Part shown: positions 33,448 to 45,535 of the stretch, one piece after another
How the letters are laid out: each line of letters begins with the position of its first letter
How positions within the stretch are numbered: the stretch's first letter is position 1
Source: Vermamoeba vermiformis
Lineage: Eukaryota > Tubulinea > Echinamoebida
DNA: 64,000 bases
Assembly: GCA_045837725.1 (NCBI GenBank)
Contig: JBEWZL010000156.1
Location: 62,001-126,000, forward strand
Direction of reading: 5' to 3'
Notes under the pieces: generated by a model
What the model saw: only the letters and a program-made list of their open reading frames with translations
Told to the model about the DNA's origin: nothing
The model's database searches: none
Translations under genes and position numbers: made by a program

Positions 33448-35062
33448 ATGGCGCTAGTAGAAGATCGTGCCTTATATTTAGTATTCGCTAATAGGTTTAA
33501 CAAGGTCGAGTTTGCCGCGTCTAAGAAATCTGTATCGCAGCTAAAAGATTTTCTGCGTAAAAATCATAGGCAATTCTGGGCCAGTAAGTCCCACGATATT
33601 AAAAACATATCGTTAAAATTAAATTAGAAGCTTTATAGATTGTGAATGGTATTTTAATGGAAGAATACTGGAGGACGGAGATGTGGGGCGATTAAAAAAT
33701 TACGCCTCAATCCAGTGCGTTAATCCTAACGCTGAAATAACAGTGCAGGTACAAAACAATAATATTTTGTATTACACTTGATACATTAATTCTGGAATTG
33801 AATTTCGTTTGCGATCTTGATCCAACGGCTAACGTCTCTGTAGGTCTTCTTAAAGGTACAGAAATGACTACATCTTATGGTGGGCTAATACATTGTTAGA
33901 CTCTAACTGGCAAAACGGTCACGCTTGAAGTGGATTTGTCCCAACCCATCTTCAGTATAAAACAAGCGGTCAGTATTGAAAACCTACCAAATAAATTATT
34001 ATACATATAGTAATACTTATTTTTAATATTAGATTCAAAATAAAGAAGGAATACCGCCAGACCAACAAAAATTGATATTTGCCGGAAAGCAACTTGAAGA
34101 CAATAGAACTATTGAAGACTACAACATTACGAAGGGTAATTACTATCAGTATACTCACACCGTCGGCTGTAACGAAATTTATAGAAAGCACGCTCCATTT
34201 GGTGATAAGATTACGTGGACAAGGTCACGAAAGTCTACGGTTCAATGCGAAATGTTCCGGACCTGGTCGTCATTCTTTTATCGAACTGCCGTTTGCGTCT
34301 ACTCAAGGATTTATACCAAACCCACAAAAAATTCTTTCGAGCGTTGCCGGCATTGTTCAAGTAAGTTGTAATATTTTTACATAACGGAGTTAATTTTATT
34401 TTCAGATCCTGAATGACAAAGAGCAGCCAATAGAAGGAAAATTCGTTATAAAAGGTGAAAAGGGCCGGTACAGTATTGCATGGGAGCCATCGGTCCCATT
34501 GTATCCTGGCTTGTACAACGTTAAGTACTCGATCTGCCCTGGTTACAAATCACTCGTAGAAGCAGGATGGGGCTGGGGATTCCATTCAGAACATTATTTA
34601 TGTGGACTAGATGATATTTTCTCGGAAGAAAAGTGGTTTATGCATGACATTGATCTAACCAAAAAAGATTCAATTTTTAAAGTTCGACGAGGAAATGATG
34701 GATGGCGAGCGATGGTCGTTTCATTGGCAAAAGACAGTTATATACAGAATGATCTAATCAATATGCTAAAAAGAAATATTGCAGCCACTTTTGATGTCTC
34801 CGAACAAGATCTATTGTCGATCAAGACGGACGATGTTGATATTGAAGATGATTATGACGTTATGGAGCTTAAAAATAGCGACATTATTACATTTACAACA
34901 AAAGAACGAAATAATAACGAAAATAATAGCCACAAAGACGCGCAGATCGCGAAATTGCAGGCAGAATTGAACGAGGTGAATGGCAAGTACAAACAGTTGT
35001 TAACCGAACACGAGGCACTTAAAGAGAAGATGAATAGAGCCATCAATGAATTGTTAATGTAA
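33448..35062 (+). CDS. Protein with an embedded ubiquitin domain, coiled-coil C-terminus
   Basis: ATG 33448 opens a diverged ubiquitin-like fold ([21 protein letters not shown]). A second, highly conserved ubiquitin unit follows across four exons: [64 protein letters not shown]. Ubiquitin K11, K27, K33, K48 and K63 positions and the L43-I44-F45 patch are kept; K6 and K29 are changed. The terminal Gly-Gly is Gly-Gln and the chain continues about 250 residues, so it should not be released as free ubiquitin. The C-terminal part has a possible third beta-grasp-like region ([22 protein letters not shown]) and ends in a coiled coil ([20 protein letters not shown]). Role unknown; ubiquitin-receptor scaffolding is an inference. 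Confidence 0.8.
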
Positions 35063-35387
35063 CGCTGGACCAGCTGTAATCCATTATTCTTTTTGAGCCG
35101 GCAGGTGCGCTCTTTATTCTTGAGGCAAAAAAGACTTTATTTGGTTAATAAAAAGGCTTTAGCAACCAATATCTTTATTTTGAACAATAAATATTCGAAA
35201 TGACCCTTTTTTACGTTCGGAACCGTTGCAAAATTTTGGGGAGTGCCTTTCGTTGACGTGTTGTTCACTTATTTCTGTTTTTTTAGACTAGACACCACCT
35301 GTATATATTCGCTAGGTGTTTTGTATACATTAGATATCTATACGCGTTGTACATTGGAAGTTCATTATTTTATTGGACGAAGCTACG

Positions 35388-37549
35388 ATGCCTAGTGTAA
35401 TTTTAGCTACCGCAGGATATGACCATACTATTAGATTGTGGGAAGTACCTACTGGTTATTGCTATAGAACTCTACAGTTTGCCGAATCCGTAAGTAAAAA
35501 AAAATAAATTGTGAAAATTATTCTAGTCGCGTAAAATTCCAAATAATTATCAATTATTACTGTAAATAATATATAGGTATTATTAGAGAGGACTAATTAA
35601 TTTTCTATGGCAGCAAATCAATAAAATCGAAATATCTCCTAATAAACAATATATCATCGCTGGTGGTAACCCTCAAATTAAATTATTTGAAGTTGGAGGC
35701 AACAATCCTCAAGCGGTAAGTATTTATTAATGTTATTCGATTGATACTGAAAATTAATGGATGCTGTAACTGATCGGATCTGATTTTCGCTTTAGATATC
35801 CACTTATAATGGTCACAAAGGCAATATAACATCATTAGGCTTTCATAAAGAAGGTCAATGGTTTTATTCAGCAGCTGAAGACGGCACAGTCAAGATCTGG
35901 GATATCAGGTACGAATCTACGCTTAGATATTGTTCGTAATTAAATCAATACCATATATTTATATCAAAATACCATTATCATTGTACGCACGAGACGATTA
36001 GTCTTTAAACGTTTCTCTAAGCAAATTCAATTTCGAAACCAAATCCGATCAAACTTGAAAGAGCTTAATTTCGATTTAAATGCTTGCTATAGATCTCCTA
36101 ATGCACATTCACGCGAATTTACCTATACTGAGCCATGCACTACTGTCGCATTGCATCCTAATCAAGAAGAATTTATTTGCGGCTATCAAAATGGAGTTAT
36201 TCGAGTTTATGATATTGGAACCAACGAATGTACCTCTGAATTTGTAAGTTAATACCTCTACGATAATATAGAGCTAAATAATAATGAGCACAACAAATTT
36301 TGTAGCCTCTTGGATCAAGCTGAAGATCCCGATCGAGTCTTACTCAACTCTTTTATTTTCAAACCTTATTGTTATTTATAAATCAAAATAATAGTACTAA
36401 TACTGATACTTTTTTATAGTTACCAGATGATGACACACCAATCCGTTCAATTACAATTAATTCATTAGGCTCGCATTGTGTTATCGCTAACAACAGAGGT
36501 AATTCACTATTTAATATATAAGCAAGTGATATATAGCAGGTATTAATTAATGATTTTTTATTATATAGGCATGTGCTATGGTTACAGTTTCCGTCAAGGC
36601 GACATTGCACAAGCGGCACTCGATCAGAAGTGGGAGGCACACAAGAGATACGTGTTGAAAGCACAATTTAGTCCTGATTCTAAGTACGTATAGTATTAGT
36701 GTATTTAAGAACACTATAGAATGCGAGATAATCAAGAAAAAAATCGGATCTGCATCCGGTGATCCGCATCTATTTTTGCCTGTATAATGCTTAGTTTCAT
36801 TTCGCAAATTATTATATATATATTACCTAAGTCCTATTATGATACTATAATACTATTAACCTTATTAAATCTTATCATACTGATATTTCGATGGTGTTTT
36901 TAGGCTACTCGCAACAACATCAGCGGACCACACAGTCAAAGTGTGGCACACGGGCATTAACTACGTTGAACGCGTTGACGACGATGACGAGTTAAATCCA
37001 CGAACAACAGTCGAAGTACAATTGAACAATACATATGAATTGAACAAATTATTGACGGGTCATCAACGATGGGTCTGGGACTGCGTGTTTTCATCTGATT
37101 CTGCCTATTTAATTACAGGTAATTACACTATAATAGTTATCACTCTCGCGATAGGACCATTTTTAGCATGAAATTTTTATCGTTGTGGATCACGTACTTT
37201 GAGTTACGCTATCATCTCCTCGTGAAACCATATAGCGTATTTATATAGTGCATCGTATAATAGATGCCGTTAATTAATAGTGTTCAAAACATGAGCGATA
37301 TTTGTTAACTACCGACTTGTTTTGACACGTGTCAAATTAGCATCAAGCACCAATTTGGTTCTAACCATGATAAGGCCCTGATGAATGACTTCGATTATGA
37401 TACTAATGGATTATTTATTATTAGCATCCTCCGATCATTCAAGCAGACTTTGGGACTTGCAACAAGGTGAAACTATTCGAACGTACACTGGTCATCATAA
37501 GGCTGTTATGAGCGTTGCTTTGAATGACGCGGAAGTAAATTATTCTTAG
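35388..37549 (+). CDS. lst8: Lst8 (TOR complex WD40 subunit)
   Basis: Eight or so exons from ATG 35388 to TAG 37549 encode about 330 residues. The N-terminus [20 protein letters not shown] is nearly the animal MLST8 start. Seven WD40 repeats can be read, including [20 protein letters not shown], [79 protein letters not shown] and [15 protein letters not shown]. Lst8 binds the TOR kinase domain in TORC1 and TORC2. The ending is like MLST8 but slightly extended (NDAEVNYS). Its 3' end converges on the 37626-38234 gene, 76 bp apart. One intron holds the TGACACGTGTCA palindrome. Confidence 0.93.
37323..37334. repeat. 12-bp palindrome TGACACGTGTCA (intronic)
   Basis: Third copy of the perfect palindrome, in the last intron of lst8. 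Confidence 0.5.
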
Positions 37550-37625
37550 AAATAATAAAAATGTTACTACCACCGGACTCGACACAAAAGGAGCTGTTTA
37601 TTTGTATCGAAAAGGAGCTACATTT

Positions 37626-38234
37626 TTAACCTAAAGGGCACCAAGAACAAGGCGGGCAGCTGTCACTAATGACGGGGAATCCGTGATAGCAATCTCCAGG
37701 GCCACCACATGGCGCGACTCCATTGCCAGCATTGTTAGCGCAGCAGCGGCGATGACAAACGATGAAACCAATGATGTAAGCTCTTTTGATTCCTTCTACG
37801 GCTGCTGTCTTGGTCGAATTTTTTGTGCTGTCGAACGAGAACGTGGCTTGAGTTGGGACGTCACGGACTACAGGAATGCCAATCTTCTCCATGGAGTCGT
37901 AGTATTTCTCTCGAAAGGTTTTGCCGGTGCTAGTGGCTAAGGACCCAGTGCTAGACATTCGGTGTTGCGCGTGCAAGTGGACCTCCCATCGTTGGTCAGG
38001 AGTCAATTTTTCATACATTGCAGCTTCTTCTTTTGCAAGTGGCTCGAGTACGCTAAGGACCGTACTTCGAATGTCACCGATGAATTCACCTTTGATAAGA
38101 GCATCCTCGGCAAGTGCAATCAGAGGAGAAACAGTAGCTATGTGTTCATCGATCATGTGCTTGGCTTCGTCTACGAGAGTGGCTGCAGAGATAGCCAAGA
38201 GTGAAATTAAGATAAGTACTTTTGTTGTGTTCAT
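37626..38234 (-). CDS. Small secreted protein with Cys-rich C-terminus
   Basis: Single exon of 202 codons, unlike the intron-rich neighbours. The N-terminus (TTKVLILISLLAISAATLV) is a signal peptide. A predicted helical middle (residues 25-115) precedes a Cys-rich end: CHRRCCANNAGNG, CGGPGDCYHG and SCPPCSWCPLG, nine cysteines in about 45 residues, likely disulfide-bonded or metal-binding. I do not recognise the family. Possible roles are a secreted effector, antimicrobial or cyst-wall protein; none is supported directly. The absence of introns could mean retroposition or acquisition. Confidence 0.7.
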   Translation of the reverse strand: MNTTKVLILISLLAISAATLVDEAKHMIDEHIATVSPLIALAEDALIKGEFIGDIRSTVLSVLEPLAKEEAAMYEKLTPDQRWEVHLHAQHRMSSTGSLATSTGKTFREKYYDSMEKIGIPVVRDVPTQATFSFDSTKNSTKTAAVEGIKRAYIIGFIVCHRRCCANNAGNGVAPCGGPGDCYHGFPVISDSCPPCSWCPLG

Positions 38235-38550
38235 GTTGTTACTTTGTTACGAAATACTTTCAACCGCACTCTTGTTTAAATAATTTCGCTTCAAGAATAG
38301 GCTCTAGATTTCTATTAGTAATGCGCCTATTCTATGTCATCAATGAAAACTCAGATAGTATAACGATGAATTTCGACAAAGAATTGAAATACGAAGAATA
38401 CAAAATTAATTCTTTGTGATTCGCGCCGGTTCCGAACTTTTTCTTTATTAAGGACGAAATTGTGCAATAAAACACGTAAAAGCTGCTCTATTCATCTTTT
38501 TCTTGTCCTAGTCCGATGGTTCTTCATCACTGCCACTACCATCACTATTA

Positions 38551-39559
38551 TCACCTTTCTTCAATGCTGTTCTCGCACTCTTGATATCTCTCGCACGCTT
38601 CACATCGCGGCAATTTGCACCGGTAACAGTCACCTCCTGTCTGTTCATCGCATTAGAGCAGGTAGTGAAGGTTAATGTTTAAGAAGCTTACCGTGCCCAT
38701 TTCGTCACAATGTTCGCACTGCACAACACACTCTTTGCAGTGGTTTGTTTCGTAACCGCCATCCACCGGACGTGGATACCGCGCCTTGACCTCACAGTCC
38801 AAACAAAAACTTTCCTCACAAGATTCGCATTCGAAAGCTTGGAATGGCGTTTCCTTTTTGCAAACCTTGCATTCGTATATCGAATAATAAAGTTTCCATT
38901 TCAGTTCCGTTCCGTAATTCTTGGTGCAATTTTCACAGCTTACGAAAATATCTTCGTTTTCTGGTGTGAAATTTTTGAGCTTGGTCTCGCATACAGGGCA
39001 CTGCACGCTCTTAAATTTCGGTTTCTTGTTATTAGAGCTAACGTATGTACAGCTGAATATCTTCATTCTGGAAAAGCAGGTAAGAAAAGATGGCTGGAGC
39101 TCGAGATCGACTCGTTTTCCGAGAATTTCATGGTGATAGGACTTACTTCGTATAGAATGGCACAAATTTTTCGTTTGGCATATCTTTCATGTGTTTTTGA
39201 TAGAATTGAGGCCACATGGATGAACTAATTGAATGCCAGATCTTGACAATCATTGCGTTGATGGATTTTGATGCTAATCGCAATTGCCGTTGCTCCTTCA
39301 ATGCAATTTTCATATCATATTCTCCTAATGGCATGTCGGTGCCAAGGATTGTTTGCCAAATTTCAACGGGCAGATCTGGAAGGACTTTCGAATAATTGAA
39401 GTTAGATTAATCTATTTATGGAAATAAAAGCGAAATATTTTTTGTTTAATAAATTATGTTTTTTTGTTCCATACCTTGATCCATTGAATCTTCAATTCGT
39501 CTTTTCTTTTTCTCATGGGACCTAGTATCGTCGCTAATCTCATCCGCCTTCCTTTTCAT
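38551..39559 (-). CDS. F-box/zinc-finger protein, tandem copy 1
   Basis: ATG 39559 starts a Lys/Arg-rich segment (MKRKADEISDD... EKKKRRIE), then an F-box (LPDLPVEIWQTIL... RLASKSINAMIVKIW), then a Cys-rich region from about 39060: CPVCETKL, SCENCTKNYG, YECKVCKKETPFQAFECESC, CLDC, CKECVVQCEHCDE, CYRCKLPRCEACERYQEC. The paired CxxC motifs suggest zinc ribbons or a RING-like fold. F-box proteins link substrates to SCF ligases; the zinc region may bind substrate or nucleic acid. Compared with copy 2, a 2-nt loss changes the frame near the end, so it terminates at 38551 (SIEER) without the acidic Ser/Asp tail. An upstream exon may exist, because an acceptor AG precedes the segment. Confidence 0.7.
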
Positions 39560-39874
39560 TTTCTGGTACTCCTTCTTGTCGGCAATTGTTTTTGTTTCAA
39601 TTGTGTTCGAGAGGTGCTTCTCCTGTCAAAAATGTCTTGTTCGTTTTGGATCAGGGGTTAGGGTTTGACTTTGTAATGGCGCGAATTAGGTTAAATCATC
39701 ATCGTCACGAATCATGACATCTTTTTAAAGCGCTAAACACTTTTTGAAGCCTTGATGACAGCCGCCGAAAACACAGCCAGACAAAGACGTTATACTGCGA
39801 ACTTACATTCTTTATTCAGGACACGCAATGTGCAATAAAATAAAACACGTAAACGTTGTTCTCATCTTTGGGTC

Positions 39875-40941
39875 CTAATCCGATGGTTCTTCATCACTGC
39901 CACTACGATCACTATCCTCACCACTTTCTTCAATGCTGTTCTCGCACTCTTGATATGTCTCGCACACTTCACATTGCGGCAATTTGCACCGGTCACACTC
40001 GCCTTCCGTCTGTTCAGAAAAAAGACTGCTTTTAGCAACAGATTGTAATGGTTAAAGTTCAAGGAGGCTTACGGTGCCCATTTCCCCGTCACAATGATCG
40101 CACTCCTCGACACACTCTTTGCAGTACTTTCTGGCGTAATTGCCATCCACGGGACCTAGATATTGAACCTCCTCCGCGCAGCTCCAACAAAAACTTTCAT
40201 TGCAAGCTTCGCATTCGAAAGCTTGGAATGGCGTTTCCTTCTTGCAAACCTTGCATTCGTATATCGAATAATAAAGTTTCCATTTCAGTTCCGTTCCGTA
40301 ATTCTTGGTGCAATTTTCACAGCTTACGAAAATATCTTCGTTTTCAAGCGTTAAATTTTTGAGCTTGGTCTTGCATACAGGGCACTTCACGCTCTTAAAC
40401 TTCGGTTTCTCGTCACTACAGCTGACGTACGTACAGCTAAATATCTTCATTCTGGTAATGCAGGTGAGAAAGATTGATGGAGATCGAGATCGACTCGTTT
40501 TCCGAGAATTTCATGGCGATAGGACTTACTTCGTATAGAATGGCACAAACTTTTCGTTTGGCATATCTTTCATTTGTTTTTGATAGAATTGAGGCCACAT
40601 GGATGAACTAATTGAATGCCAGATCTTAACAATCATTGCGTTGATTGATTTTGATGCTAATCGCAATTGCCGTTGCTCCTTCAATGCAATTTTCATATCA
40701 TATTCTCCTAATGGTATGTCGGTGCCAAGGATTGTTTGCCAAATTTCAACGGGCAGATCTGGAAGGACTTTCGAATAATTAAAGTTAATCTCATTTATGC
40801 GGAAAATAAAAGCGAGTATTTTTAGTTTAATAAATCAAGTTTTTTGTTCTCCTTACCTAGATCCATTGAACCTTCAATTCGTCTTTTCTTTTTCTCTTGG
40901 GACGTTGTATCGTCGCTATTCTCATCCACCTTCCTTTTCAT
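39875..40941 (-). CDS. F-box/zinc-finger protein, tandem copy 2
   Basis: ATG 40941 (MKRKVDENSDDTTSQEKKKRRIE) leads through an intron to LPDLPVEIWQTILGTDIPLG, the F-box, and WPQFYQKQMKDMPNEKF, then the same Cys-rich domain as copy 1 (CPVCKTKL, SCENCTKNYG, YECKVCKKE, FECEACNESFCWSC, CKECVEECDHCDGEMGT, CDRCKLPQCEVCETYQEC). It ends with an acidic tail, EESGEDSDRSGSDEEPSD, at 39875. Introns and flanks are shared with copy 1 at a constant offset of about 1386 bp, so the pair is a recent tandem duplication. Copy 2 appears to be the complete version. Confidence 0.72.
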
Positions 40942-41212
40942 TTCTGGTACTGCTTCTTGTCGGCAATTGTTTTTGTTTCAATTGTGTTCATTTGGTGCTT
41001 CTCCTGTCAAAAAATGTCTCGTTCGAATTTTGATCAGGGATTGCCTGTCGAACGAAAGTCTTTGTAGTGACATGAAGTGGGTTAAATTATCGTCACGAAT
41101 CATGACATCTTTTTAATGCTCTTAATACTTTCAAATTGGTCAAGTTCGTCATTACGAGCTTTTATCTGCGTGGGTTACCAAGGCTCGCAGTACTATAGTT
41201 GTTGATATCGTT

Positions 41213-44028
41213 TTACATATTTAAAAACACCAGAAAAACGGTGCAAAGACAAATCTCAGACCAAAATCTCGGCAAGGCAATAGTTGCATCAGAGGTAGCT
41301 GGCGCGTTTGATGAAGGCCCAGATGAACTTCTCGGCGAACCACTTGGCGAGACCGAGGCACTAGGTGACGGGACATAGTCTTTGATACCAACGATTTGAC
41401 CGCTAAGCTCTTTGCCGTTTAAACCTTAAGCGATGAAAATTAGCAACAGATCCGTCAGATTCACATCACAAAATCCTGCTTACTTTCAACTGTAACATTC
41501 TGTGGTGCACTAGTATCAGTATTGACTTGTTGAACAAATTCGTCTTGTTGATTTGCAACGAATTTTTGGACCACTTCAGCGGGCTGTTCTTCGACGTTCT
41601 GTTGATCTATAACCAGACCCGTTAGCATTATAGTAATATATGTATGACAGCAGGTACCTGGGGCAATAGCTAACTCAGCTTCAAGAGTTGAATCAGCTTG
41701 ATTGAAGTTTCGTTTCTTCGCGACAAGTGTCACACGGGCGTCACTGATTCCCGTCACTGAAACAAATTTGCTTCGAACAACTTCGCCGAATCCTGAGGGG
41801 AATTGGCCATCAGCACGCAGCTTGATAACGAAATTGATAGCTAGATAAAGAAATGAGACTCTTGTGGACCGAAAAATATGCACGTACTCGTCGGGCATAT
41901 AAGACTACTGTCGCCAAATGGAATAGGGACAGTATACGATTCTAAGGCCCAATAGCTATATCCTTGTATGTTCTTGCCGACGTTAAACTGTACTGATAAT
42001 GGATAGATCGGTCCACGGCCCACATCGAAATCTTCAATTGGTGTCGAATACTGTCAAAAAAATTAGCAAAATTGACAGGTTTTTTAGCTAGCATTAAACT
42101 TACTGGCGTGAAAGAGTTACGGTCTTGCGTCAGAGGGATCACGAATGCGTTTTGTTCGAGGTTGTTGTACGAAAAGAACGCGATGCCAGTGTCAGGATTG
42201 TAACACTCGAAGATTGGCACGACGTTTTGGATGGGCAGCGGTCTTAACCCGTACAATTTGTTATCGTGCACGATGGCAATCTCGCAATTGTTACCGTAGA
42301 TTGGCACACCCTATGCAAGCTAGGTGTCAGTCCATTTCCATATTAGGAAAGTTAACCGAAATCTGAACTTACCGTGACATTAGCGTTGGCGCTAAATACA
42401 ACGCCTTTAGGCAGTCTGCCGGTGACTTTGACTCCCCACGTGCCCCATTGACGTCCTTCAAAGTACACGTTGGATCCGCTGATACCTTTGGGGTACAGCA
42501 CGATGTTGTCAACTAGCGATAAAGTCAAAACAATAACTACTACTATTCGACTGATTGCACTTACGCTTAGAGAGAATAGGCTGAGCTATTGGCGGCCATT
42601 GAAAATAAGGTGCTGGTGTCGATGTAATGTATTCATAGCCAATTCGATCTATGAACTCCGCCTGAAAAACGAAGGTCAATAACTTTTGTTTGTCGTTATA
42701 TAAACTTTTCAAAGGTGCTTACTCGAGTTGCATTGTAGTAGTAATGCGCAAATGATTTTCCTTGATGAACCATAATAAAATTTTCAGTCATATCTTTAGA
42801 AAGGCCGTCGATGCCGCCATTAAGAGAATAATCGATATTATTAGAGCTATTAGACCACTAAATAAAATAAAATATGAGATGATAACTTCGCTAGAAGTTG
42901 TTACGCACGTCTACAACCAAAAAAGATTGTGTACCAAGAACGTAAAATAGTCCGTCTTCGAACCAAGCGCGAACTGGCGGTGAGGTACCTCCGGTAGCAA
43001 CTAGAGGGGGCGTACTATCTGAGTGAATAGGGTATTCTGGGAATGGACTTCTGTCCGTGACAACAATGCAAAATTCCGAGGTCGCGTTGGACCCTATTAC
43101 GACCTCAATAGGTCGGCCCTCTTGGTAGTTCGGAGCATTGGTGTCGAACAAATGCACATTAGAGTCCCAGTAGGTCAAGGAATAATCATTAACTGCGACC
43201 GCTCCCACGTTGGATCTGAGCATATACTTGCCGAAGGGCACGTACGACGAGGGTTTCGTAGCAGCCACGGTATGCGACGCTGTAACAAATGCGCTCATTG
43301 AACTTTCTTCTACGTATTCAGACCATGTTGCCGAGGCCATGTACATAAATCCATTAGCAACGTGAGTGAGGGAAGCTGGCGGATCCCCCGTCGGAATATA
43401 CCTATTGGGCCCAAAAAATTAATCCACGGTGATATTTAGAACATTATTATACCCGTAATCAGTAGTCGATAATGTTCCATTCTCGAAGTGTACTCGATAA
43501 ATTATATTAGTCGTCGCATTTTTTCCTTGTACGTAGATGTGATCCTTTAAAATTAAAATTAAACTTTGATATAAACGGTAATCGTAGGAAATTATTTTTA
43601 CCTCCGCATCCGTAGTAATTTCAGTACTGACGAAATCGAAGTCAAAGTTATCTGGCGGCCAAATCCAGGCAACATTCAAAACTGTTGACCTTCCGTTGGT
43701 CTGCGCCGGACAATGAAACTAATAAAATTAGTATAAATATCCAATTTACTATTTTTAAACACACGTTTAGCAATTATTAAACAGCGTGGAGAATTAGCAC
43801 GAATATTAAAGCAATATTTATTATCGTGCACAAAAAAGCGGTTATTATCGCTATTCTAGAATAGCAAGCTGCAATATTACTTACATTCCTATCGATTTTG
43901 TATGTTCTCTGCGCGTTTCCACCCAGGCACGGATAACCTGAGTTAGCAAGCACTTCGGCTCCGTTCACGATCGAGATCACTGCAATGAGTAGTCCCGCTG
44001 CGATAAAACACTGATCATACGTACGCAT
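41213..44028 (-). CDS. Secreted PQQ-propeller-like surface protein, family copy F
   Basis: ATG 44028 encodes a signal peptide (CFIAAGLLIAVISIVNG) and then AEVLANSGYPCLGGNAQRTYK, with Cys replacing Met in the start motif. Later blocks include MNVAWIWPPDNFDFDF, the exon 43346-42906 (YGKYMLRSNVGAVAVND), RPLPIQNVVPIFECYNP, DRNSFTP, and YTVPIPFG. The C-terminal module is FPSGFGEVVRSKFVSVTG with DARVTLVAKKR and LEAELAIAPG. The linker carries EEQPAEVVQKFVANQQ, and the last exon is Ser/Pro-rich (SPSASVSPSGSPRSSSGPSS) before a hydrophobic tail ending at 41213. It lacks the usual IPPQPP motif. About 770 residues. First - strand member of the family. Confidence 0.8.
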
Positions 44029-44760
44029 GGGTGATATTTCGGATTAAAGGTTCGAAACAAGTGTGGTTAAGAAAGTTGGGCGAGATCCAAAAAAGTTTCT
44101 AGGGAGATTACTTACAGATTACTTGTTTGTTTGGCCTGTGTTTACAATATCTTTCAACATCCACCATAAATCGAATAAAAAGCAAACTTTTGAAACAAAT
44201 CCGACAATTTTTTGACGTCAAATAAATGCGATTTCTGAGTTTTCGGCAACGGTTTCGTTCTTTTTCTATTAAATTGGTCCGCGTCGTGCAATTGTCAATC
44301 GCTGTCCCAAAGCGACAATTGTCCTGCGTGATCCATTGTGATTTCGACAGATCTCCATAAACTACATTTTCGAAAGTATACTAGGTGTGATCCGAGCTCA
44401 ATCAACGTTCGTCTTCATTATTTGATGGATGGGATCAAGGAAATTGCTCATATTAGGCAATTCTTTTAAAAAGATTGAATTCTATTTCACCAGTTTTTCA
44501 GAATCAGAAGATGCACGACAACAATAGGGACCTATTTCTAGGACAGTAAATGATTTAACTCCTTATATATATTTTAAAAGTTTTCGGCGACCTGTCATCA
44601 AGGCTTCAAAATGTTTCACATTGAAATTTGGGTACTTTTTACTAAATTTACAATCACATCGTACACGTGGCCCGCAGGCATAAAAACCATCGCGGCGAAT
44701 CTTTTCATTTCATCTACCTCATACAATTCAATCAACAGCACACGCTACAAGTTATTGACA
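44029..44760. other. Intergenic region between divergent secreted-protein genes
   Basis: Holds the promoters of family copy F (-) and of the 44761 gene (+). An imperfect inverted repeat (CAATTGTC... GACAATTG) lies near 44288-44323. No gene recognised. Confidence 0.4.
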
Positions 44761-45535
44761 ATGAAGTTCGTTATTGCTTTGATTGCTCTCTTCGCCGCCT
44801 CCGCTATGGCCCAGACTACGTTTGCTGTCACCAGCATCTACTCCAACGATAATTGCACTGCTCTTGTTGGTCAATACGTGAATGCCGATACCTCCGTATG
44901 TACAAATCTGACAAAATTTTTGGTTTTGATCGCGATCTCACCCTTTTATTCATTAGGGATGCACTGCCAACGTCACCGTGTGCACTCAATTCGGCGCTGG
45001 TTCTGGCCACTTCTACTTGCAGGATTGCGCTGCTGCCTCTGTTCCCACATTCTCTTCTTACTGGGTTGTTGCAAGCCTTTGGGACGCCGGTTGCACTGCT
45101 GCTGGTGCTTGGCTCGCTGGTATGCCTGATACTTGCTTCATCTTCACCAACAATCCTGCTGCTCCCACTGCTTTCTTGGCTGCCAACCTCGGCTCTTGCT
45201 CTAGCAACACTTCATCTATCGTCAATGTTGCTTCTACCGACGGTGCCAACGCCGTGAGTGCCACTACTTGCACCACCTCACCTCTTATTTCCAACTTCAA
45301 CAACACTTACACTTGCGCTGCTTCTGGCATTACTGGCTTCAACTTTGCCTTGACTCAATGCCAGGAAACTGAAGCAGCTCCTACCGCTGAGCCCACAGCC
45401 GTGCCCACCACTGCAACTCCCACCGCCCCCACCGCCCCCACTACCCCCACTCACCCTACTGCCGCTCCTAAGGCCTCCTCTGCTGCCGCTTTGGCCGCTA
45501 GCGGACTTCTGTCTGTTGTAGCTTTGTTGCTCTAA
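44761..45535 (+). CDS. Secreted GPI-type surface protein with Thr/Pro-rich stalk
   Basis: ATG 44761 begins a clear signal peptide (KFVIALIALFAASAMAQ). One intron (from about 44896 to about 44957) splits TS and GCTANVTVCTQFG. The mature domain of about 150 residues has regularly spaced cysteines (C-x-A-x-V, FYLQDCAAA, DAGCTAAG, DTCFIF, GSCSSN, TTCTT, TYTCAA, ALTQCQE), suggesting disulfide bonds. A stalk TAEPTAVPTTATPTAPTAPT precedes a hydrophobic end (AALAASGLLSVVALLL), typical of GPI attachment and O-glycosylation. GC content and codon bias are higher than in neighbours, which suggests high expression. AATAAA is at 45579. An in-frame upstream ATG exists at 44611 but would bury the signal peptide. 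Family not recognised. Confidence 0.82.

Larger units (their letters stand above)
38499..41115. repeat. Tandem duplication, unit about 1.39 kb
   Basis: The two F-box/zinc-finger genes and their flanks repeat at an offset of about 1386 bp. For example, the motif CATGACATCTTTTTAA occurs at about 39714 and 41100, and the exon starting KIFSC lies at 39067 and 40450. Confidence 0.85.
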
